Notes under the pieces: model-generated
Told to the model about the DNA's origin: nothing
What the model saw: only the letters and a program-made list of their open reading frames with translations
The model's database searches: none
Source of the DNA: Cichorium intybus
Lineage: Eukaryota; Streptophyta; Magnoliopsida; Asterales; Asteraceae
Direction of reading: 5' to 3'
DNA: 64,000 nt
Assembly (NCBI GenBank): GCA_023525715.1
Contig: CM042015.1
Coordinates: 89,846,750-89,910,749, forward strand
In this document: one piece after another, positions 56,949 to 64,000 of the stretch
Layout of the letters: each line of letters opens with the position of its first letter
Numbering within the stretch: position 1 is the first letter of the stretch
Program-made: the position numbers and the translations under genes

Positions 56949-59900
56949 ATATTTTGTCGCTAAATGTTCAAGGGTTGGGAGGCAAAACGAAAAAACAGTG
57001 GGTTTATGATTTATGTAGTGTTCATAAGCTGAATTTTCTGGCTATTCAAGAGACGAAGAAGGGTCAAATTTCTCCTTTGTTGGCAAAAAGGTTGTGGGGT
57101 AATTCGTTTTTTGATTATTCGGTGAGTCCTTCAAGGGGAGCTTCGGGTGGAATTGTTTGTATTTGGGATAAAGGGGTATTCAAGTGTAAAAAACAAGTGA
57201 TACAGGATGCTTTTGTGATGTTGGAAGGCTGTTGGGGAGGAGATGAAATTCCTATTTTGATTATTAATGTTTATGCTCCTCAAAGTGCTAATGAAAAAAA
57301 AATTTATGGATTACTATTGGTGGGTTCTTGGATTCGTGGGTAGGTGAGGTCATCGTCATGGGTGATTTTAATGTTGTTCGATGGGAGTTTGAGCGACATG
57401 GTTCGTGTTTTAATAAAAGACAAGCTGAGGATTTTAATGATTTTCTTCGATCGGGTAGTTTGGTAGATGTTCAACTAGGGGGATATTCTTTTACTTGGTC
57501 GGATAAGGTGGCGGGGAAGATGAGTAAACTGGATAGATTTTTGGTCTCAAAAGGTTTGTTGTCTTTATTTCCTAATCTATCGGGAATTATTCTTGATAAG
57601 CATCTTTCGGATCATAGACCGATTTTTCTTAAAAATTGTGATCTTGATTATGGCCCTACTCCGTTTCGTCTTTTTCATTCGTGGTTTTTGGAGGAAGACT
57701 TTGTGCAGGTGGTAGAGGATTCTTGGAGTAATGATGGATGTAATCATACGAATCACATGGTGAAGATGAAGGAAAAGCTAAAGATCCTGAAGAAAAATTT
57801 AAAGTTATGGAATTATGATAAATTGCAAAAACGAAATAAAATGAAGAAGGAAATTCAAAAAGAAATGGTGGAGATAGATAAGAAAGCTGATATTGGGGGT
57901 GGCGTGAATGGAGATGTGGAGAATAGAATGTTTTTGGCTAAGAAATTGGCGGATATAAATAGAATTGAAACTCTTGATGTGGCTCAAAAAGCAAAAGTGA
58001 AATGGGCTATTGAAGGGGATGAAAATAGTAAATTTTTTCATGGCATTCTTAATAAAAGAAGAAGGAACACGGCTGTTCGTGGTGTTTTTTCTGATGGTCG
58101 GTGGATTGAAGAGCCAAAGTTGGTGAAAGAAGAATTTAGAAAGCACTTTTCGGAGAGATTTGCTAAACCAGACTGGGTTAAACCTCAGGTGGATCAACCT
58201 TTTTCTTGTGTTTTATCGGTGGAGCAGTCGGAGGAATTGGAGTCTGAGGTTACGATGGAGGAGGTTAAAAGGGCGGTCTGGGATTGTGGTTCTGACAAAG
58301 CTCCGGGGCCGGATGGGTTCACTTTTGAATTTTTCAAAAAGTTTTGGTATTTGGTTAAGTCTGAGGTGGTTGATGCAGTAAAGTGCTTTTTTAATATGGG
58401 GCATTTTCCGGGTGGTTGTAATGCGTCTTTTATTGCCTTGATTCCTAAAGTGCAGCAGCCTAAATTTGTTAAAGATTATAGGCCTATTAGCCTGATTGGT
58501 TGCCAATATAAAATTATTGGCAAACTTTTAGCTAATAGGTTAGCAAATGTGATTGATGGTATCGTTAGTAAAGAGCAGTCTGCTTTTATTAAAGGTAGGC
58601 AGATTTTGGATGGTCCGTTCATTCTTAATGAGTTGGCGTCATGGTGCAAGTACAAAAGGGAGAAAGCTTATGTGTTTAAGGTTGATTTTCAAAAAGCGTA
58701 TGATTCGGTGCGGTGGGATCATTTGATGGAAGTTATGTTGCAACTTGGTTTTGGTGAGCGGTGGCGAGGTTGGATTTCTAGTTGTTTGCATTCTGCCACT
58801 TCTTCGGTGTTAGTTAATGGTTCCCCTACGGATCAGTTCCAGCTCGCCAGGGGTCTCAGACAGGGAGATCCTTTATCTCCGTTTCTTTTCATTTTGGTGA
58901 TGGAGAGTCTTCATATTATGGTCCAACGGGTTATGGAGAGAGGATTGATGTGTGGCTTCACGTTTGGCAGGTCAATTCAGACTTCTATTTCTCATCTTTT
59001 CTATGCAGATGATGCTATCTTTATTGGGTCATGGGATAAGGAAAATGTGGATTCGTTAGTCTCTCTCTTGCATGTTTTCCATCTTGTGTCGGGTCTTTCT
59101 ATAAATCTGCAAAAGAGTAAGCTTTTGGGGCTGGGCGTTACGTTTGAGGAGGTGCAACATATGGCTACTAGTACAGGATGTGAGCCGATTAAATTACCTT
59201 TTGACTATCTTGGTCTATTGGTGGGAGGTAATATGACTCGTTTGACCTCATGGAAAAAGGTGGTTGATAAGGTTGATTCTAAACTCTCGAAATGGAAACT
59301 TAGAACCTTATCTGTTGGGGGTCGGCTTACTTTGATTAAGTCGGTCTTGGGCGCAATTCCGACATTTTTCATGTCTGTTTTTAAGGTGCCTGACGGTATC
59401 TTAAAGAAGATAGAGGCTATTAGAAACAAATTCTTTATTGGGGCGGATGTTAATGAGAAGAAAATGTCATGGGTTGCTTGGAATAAAGTGCTGGCTTCAA
59501 GAGCTCAGGGTGGTTTGGGTGTAAATAGTTTGTTTGCCTTGAATCGAGCTCTTCTTTTTAAATGGATATGGCGTTTCTTGACAGAACCAGACTCTTTGTG
59601 GGCCAAGGTAATTTCTGCGATTCATGGTTCTAGAATTGGAGTTAATTTGCCTAGATCTTCGCATAATTCGATTTGGAAATACTTAATTTGTGCGGTTGAA
59701 GATTTGAGGAAAAAAGGAGTAGATCTCTTTCAATACTGTGCTATTAGGGTGGGTAATGGTAAGCATACTAAGTTTTGGACGGATGTTTGGTATGGGGATG
59801 TTCCTTTTCAAGTTAGATTCAACAGAATTTTTTCTTTGGAAGATTGCAAGGAGGTTACGGTGTGCGACAAGTTAGCGCAAGAAGGATGGGTTACCACTTT

Positions 59901-60596
59901 TCAGAGACTTCCGAGGGGGGTGTTGAGGCTTTGCAATGGAGTGACCTCGTTGATGTTGTAAACCAAGTGGTGCTTAGTAATTCGCAAGATAGATGGAGGT
60001 GGACGAAGGATGGGACGGGATGTTTTTCGGTGGCGTCGGCTAGGGAAGCTATTGATGACGTATGTCTTCCGAGTGGGGTTTCGGTGGTTAAATGGTGTTC
60101 TCTTGCTCCGATTAAGCTGAATGTGCTAGCTTGGAAGATAGCGGTTAATGGGCTTCCTAGTAGATGGAACTTGGCGAGAAGAGGGTTTGATATCCAGTCC
60201 ATTGCTTGTGTTGTGTGTGAGAAAGGTGGTGAATCGAATGACCATCTCTTCTTTGGATGTTCTTTTGTGAAAGATCTTGTTACGGGTGTTGCTAAGTGGT
60301 GGGGGATAAATATTCCTTTGGTTGCGAATCACGCAGATTGGTCCTTTTGGTTTGACAATCTTTGCATGCTGAAACATAGGAAAAATTGTCTTCAAGTGGT
60401 TTTTATGACAGTTTGGTGGTGTGTGTGGAACTTCAGGAATGCTTCTGTTTTTTCTTCTGAAAAGCCTAAGAAGTGCATGTGCTGGGATAATGTTGTTTCT
60501 TACTCGTTCTTGTGGATTAGGAGTCGTTGCAAAAAGTTGTGTCTTAGATGGGATGCTTGGCTTTTAGATCCCAATTTAGCTATTTCTTTTATGTAA
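56945..60596 (+). pseudogene. LINE ORF2 (endonuclease, reverse transcriptase, zf-RVT) with two frameshifts
   Basis: Part 1 (56945 to about 57300) has the endonuclease start (NILSLNVQGLGG, AIQETKKG). The frame changes in an A run at 57294-57302. Part 2 then carries GDFNVVR and SDHRPIF of the endonuclease and the reverse transcriptase (APGPDGFTFEFF, YRPISLIG, QSAFIKGRQ, KVDFQKAYDSV, GLRQGDPLSPFLFI, and FYADDAIF as the catalytic site). A second change in a run of six G (59919-59924) moves to part 3, with a zf-RVT zinc-binding region (CVVCEKGGESNDHLFFGC), ending at 60596. Every catalytic motif I looked for is present. Only the two homopolymer runs break the frame, so they may be real mutations or sequencing errors. 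Confidence 0.9.
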
Positions 60597-60616
60597 TTGT
60601 TTCGATGTACTTTTGT

Positions 60617-60631
60617 CTAGCTTCTTGCTAG
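60617..60631 (+). other. 3'-terminal stem-loop of the full-length LINE
   Basis: Stem CTAGC / GCTAG with loop TTCTT, about 40 bases before the A run. It corresponds to the stem-loop at 9157-9174 of the truncated copy. Several stem bases have changed on both sides so that pairing is kept. Confidence 0.55.
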
Positions 60632-62221
60632 CTGCGTTTTTGGAGTTATATATTTGGCTGCTGTTCTAAAAAAATTTAACTTTGCTTTATGGAGCTAGGT
60701 CGTTAACTCTACTCCACAGATTTCCTCTAACTTTTCCCCGTAGATTTAATTTGTCTATGCTTCAGAGACTTATGTGCTATTTGTTTGTTTCCAAAAGCTA
60801 TTATTGATCTCTTTTGTCTGCGGGTGATCAAAGTTTTGTTCACATACTGTTTGTTTTTTGAAAGACCGTAGACCTACAAAAATTTGCGTGCCTTCTTCTC
60901 TTAGAAGACATAGGAAAGGTTTTTCCAAAACTTGCAGACGTCTTCTAAAAGAAACATGCATGTTATCATTATGATCTTTTCCTTTTTTTTTTTCTTAAAA
61001 ATTTGGATAAAATATCTAAATTGAAAATAATAATAATAAATATAAAAAGAACTTAAGAATAAAATGTCGATGGAAAAATATTATCATTTTAATATACCTC
61101 TATTGTATGTTTTAAAAAGTTGATGGAAAAATATGGTATCTTAAATTTTTTGGCGGCATCTAATCTATTATCATTTTAATATATTTTATTTTTATAATGA
61201 GTATTTCTAGTATTTCATATTTAATAAAGATTTGATCCTGACTTTAAAATTAGAAACGACCTAAAGCATCTTATATATTTGGGTTATTAGAGGCATTATA
61301 AAATTTTGGACCTTACTGCGAAATTGTATTTTCTATAGTGGTATGCCATTTGTAAAATTACTTTTCACGGAGGAGCCATTACAATATTGTATATCCCATT
61401 GTGAATCATATGTTTTTAGAGATAACTTTCATAGTTAATGAGATTTTCTTAAGTTTAAAAAATCAGTTTTTTTTTAACTTTAGTTTTTTATGTAGTCCGC
61501 AGACTTAAATAAACTAAGAGTTTTTTTTTTCGGACTGCAGACATTTAGTCAACTTTTTCTTCTGCAAATGTTTACCCCTAAAAAACAAACAATATCTTAT
61601 ACTCCTCGGAGATCTTTTGCTCTTCGAACACTTCAATCTTCTCCGGTGCATTGAGGATCATCTTTATTGTTTGTTATTCTATCATTTCATTCAAGGTTTC
61701 TTTTTGGTTATTCTTTTTACTCACGTAGACCTTTCACTGTGGAGGCATCCCTGTGTAGGATAAGGAAACTTGCTCCGAAGATTTAACATCCGTGTTTTTA
61801 GGCCTAGAAACTTTGGGCTAAGTTGATAAAATAAAATTTTGAAATAATAGAATATGTTCAAAAATTATTTAAATATAAATTTTATGTTTCATAAATTGTT
61901 TCCCATGAGATTGTTACTTAATGCAAATACACATTTTAAACCTCATACTTTTATATAAATATGAATTTGTATGTTAAAAGTTTTAAAAGTGACCTAATAA
62001 TTTTATAAATAAATAGCAAATCTTATTATTAAAAGTGATTAGTTGTTATTTATCTAAAATGAGATTTGTACAAAAATAAATAAATGCTTATATCAATAGG
62101 TGTGGGAAGCCCGCATGCCGCGAGTTGCTGACTAACCTAGAACACTGTGCGGATACACCGGCCCACTTGGATTGGTGACCGCGGTGAGCGGTTTCGTGTG
62201 GGTTCTGGATGCCGCACAAGC

Positions 62222-62226
<5 letters not shown>

Positions 62227-62252
<26 letters not shown>
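62227..62252 (+). repeat. (CT)n microsatellite
   Basis: About 13 CT units directly after the GC-rich segment. Confidence 0.9.
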
Positions 62253-62593
62253 ATATTTATTGCAAGTTGCAAGTGGATATTACGAGGCAGAAAGAAAAAA
62301 AAAAGAGATGAAATTTACAAAATTGGTCCCTGTATAGAATATGAAAACTACAAATTGGTCCCTGTACTTTTATGAAGTGTTTTTCTTGTTTTAATTAATT
62401 TTTTAATTGAATTGAATTGAATTTGTTATTTAGTTTATTTTCTTTTAATTATTTATTTTATTAAAAAAAGTGAGTGGTAGTGAGGGTTTACCATTTCCAA
62501 CAATTTAAATGGTGAGGGATTATTGAGAGTTTATTGAGGTGACGCCTATGTGGCAGGTAAAAAGTGAGTGGTAGTGAATGGTGGGTGGTTATG

Positions 62594-62652
62594 GTACATG
62601 TAGTTTGCAAATCGCATGCGCTAGGTCCATGTGGTTTGCAAATCGCATGCAA
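62594..62652 (+). repeat. 33-bp tandem duplication
   Basis: CATGTAGTTTGCAAATCGCA and CATGTGGTTTGCAAATCGCA follow each other 33 bp apart. It lies in a region with repeated GTGAGTGGTAGTG (about 62469 and 62563). Confidence 0.7.
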
Positions 62653-62772
62653 GAGGTCATTGGTCCAAGTAAAAAGTCTTTTATACCATTTCAAATTTCT
62701 TTTTTCTTTTTCATTGTATTCTTTTAATAATTAATAAATTAAAAAAAATAAAAAACCCCACCAACCCATCCC

Positions 62773-62928
<156 letters not shown>

Positions 62929-62947
62929 ACCAAAATTGTGTCTTTTA

Positions 62948-63310
62948 GGGCGTGTTCGGCAAAATTAGCTGGTAGCTGGTAGTGGTTAGCTGTAAGCGGT
63001 TAGCGGTTAGCTGGAAGCTGGTAGCGATTAGCGGTTAGTTGGTAGCTGTGATTTTTATTACTGCAGAGGTGTTCGGCAAAAGCAGCTGTTAGCTTTTTGA
63101 AGTGTAAAATAATATAAAAATCAGAAGTCAAACGCTAAATGCTCTCAAAAGCTACATGAAATAGCTTTTGGATTATGAGCGTTTTGTTAAAAGTAAAAGC
63201 TAAAAGCTTTTGCTGCCGAACAATGTTTTTTCATTTTTTTGAGTGTTTTCCTAAAAGCTAAACGCTAAACGCTCCCAAGAGCTCTCAAACGCTGGGTGCC
63301 GAGCACGCCC
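62948..63310. mobile_element. Tourist-like MITE
   Basis: Ends GGGCGTGTTCGGC and GCCGAGCACGCCC are inverted with one mismatch. TTA stands on both sides (62945-62947 and 63311-63313). The interior is built of repeated AGCTGGTAGC / GCGGTTAGC and AAAGCTAAACGCT units. No coding frame. It inserted directly beside the TA microsatellite. Confidence 0.8.
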
Positions 63311-63313
63311 TTA

Positions 63314-63741
63314 ATTTCATCCTCAACCTCCTCGGTTCTTCACGACCATTCATCCCCAAGTTCTATCTTTATCAACATACCTACATAACAAATTTCATCA
63401 ATTTCCCCAAAACTAAACTTATATAAAGATGACTGCTTGTATTCACAATACAATAACAAGATTCGTCTCTGATATTAAGTTACAGACCGCAGTCAAAATG
63501 AGATATACCACCAGACAATTATCCAATTTTAATACCTTTTGGATCGTATTCACGTGCAATATTATCAAATCATGATCCTCATTCAAAAACAAGGCCACGG
63601 CCAATCAGATCGAACTATACAGTTCTAGTGACAAAAGAAAATGAATTCAATTACGAAAACATGGAACAACATTAATGGGAACCTATTTGAAATCCAAATC
63701 AAAATCGAATGAGAAAAGTAGAAGAAGCTAAACAATTATAG
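63314..63741. promoter_or_regulatory. possible promoter/leader of the right-edge gene
   Basis: AT-rich DNA with no repeat ends or coding frame. If the frame at 63742 is a gene, its promoter and leader lie here. This rests on position only. Confidence 0.25.
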
Positions 63742-64000
63742 ATGGTTGCAAAACTGATTGTCCATGGCGATCCATCAACGCTGCAAATTCTCCAGAATTC
63801 TGCAAATCTCCCAATGGTTGCAAAACCATTTTACATTCCGCGGATTCTCCAGAATTCCACATCATCCTTGTCGGTGGTTCCTCCCCCTCCTTTCTCCGGC
63901 AACTCGCTCTCTTCTCCGGCTAAGAACCTGCTGGCCAGTATAAAATCTCTGATTCATCCATTTGCTTTTCGTTTCCATATCAGATTCAAGATTAAAAACC
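63742..64000 (+). CDS. possible 5' end of a gene with an organelle-targeting N-terminus (runs off the window)
   Basis: From ATG at 63742 the frame stays open to the window edge (86 codons). It encodes a chain rich in Ser, Leu, Pro, Asn and basic residues with a single acidic residue (segments QILQNSANLPMVAKPFYIPR, SSLSVVPPPPFSGNSLSSPA, LIHPFAFRFHIRFKIK). That composition is typical of mitochondrial or plastid presequences. A short unit with ILQNS occurs twice. No mature domain is included, so the product cannot be named. The opposite strand is also partly open, so the call is weak. Confidence 0.3.
   Translation, partial: MVAKLIVHGDPSTLQILQNSANLPMVAKPFYIPRILQNSTSSLSVVPPPPFSGNSLSSPAKNLLASIKSLIHPFAFRFHIRFKIKN

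Larger units (their letters stand above)
55055..60673 (+). mobile_element. full-length LINE (plant L1 type)
   Basis: 5619 bp flanked by the perfect 17-bp duplication ATTTAACTTTGCTTTAT (55038-55054 and 60674-60690), so both ends are known. A short 5' UTR (about 140 bp) precedes ORF1 (55197-56948). ORF2 (56945-60596) starts within the stop of ORF1 (ATGA overlap). A 3' UTR of under 80 bp has a stem-loop and ends in a short A run. Two homopolymer frameshifts break ORF2; otherwise the element appears young. Confidence 0.95.

Overview
This is AT-rich nuclear DNA from a flowering plant, most likely a eudicot. It has GT-AG introns, plant-specific gene families (a CBL-interacting kinase, a nucleobase-ascorbate transporter, a plant-type O-fucosyltransferase), plant transposons and many MITEs. 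The TE repertoire would fit the daisy/lettuce family, but that placement is only an inference. I see no prokaryotic, organellar or CRISPR sequence.

Only three genes look intact. They are an O-fucosyltransferase-like gene (3788-7340, +, ten coding exons, 620 aa), a nucleobase-ascorbate/xanthine-uracil type permease (18223-14793, -, 14 exons, 525 aa) and an intronless CIPK kinase with an NAF motif (37930-39333, +, 467 aa). A possible fourth gene with a transit-peptide-like N-terminus runs off the right edge (63742 onward).

The rest is mobile DNA, often with visible termini. Left to right: a decayed Ty1-copia gag/protease piece (-, 550-1640); MITEs of one family in the O-fucosyltransferase introns; a 5'-truncated LINE (7500-9206); a small MULE-type MITE (9271-9529); a PIF/Harbinger transposon with one in-frame stop in its transposase (9969-11888); a Tourist-like MITE; a tandem array with a 256-bp period; a Pack-MULE (19544-24263) carrying an ERD7/senescence-domain gene fragment, itself split by a 3.1-kb Ty3-gypsy-type solo LTR; a hAT-type MITE (24998-25331); another Tourist-like MITE (27896-28317); an inverted duplication of the 5' end of a carboxylesterase gene (31617-32506); and a Helitron-like element (32652 to about 36613) carrying pieces of at least five unrelated genes on one strand.

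Downstream of the CIPK gene lies a Ty1-copia retrotransposon (39592-52229). A second, larger and mostly non-coding LTR element (42753-50163, identical-length 762-bp LTRs, CAAAG target duplication) is inserted in its reverse transcriptase. A full-length LINE (55055-60673) with a perfect 17-bp target-site duplication follows. Its ORF2 is broken at two homopolymer runs. The right end has long CT/TA microsatellites and a further MITE.

The intact genes do not form a pathway or cluster; they are unrelated single genes separated by TE blocks. The most interesting material is the gene-fragment capture (Helitron and Pack-MULE), the carboxylesterase hairpin that could feed small-RNA production, a repeated peptide-like motif in the nested LTR element, and a 3' stem-loop with compensatory changes shared by the two LINE copies.
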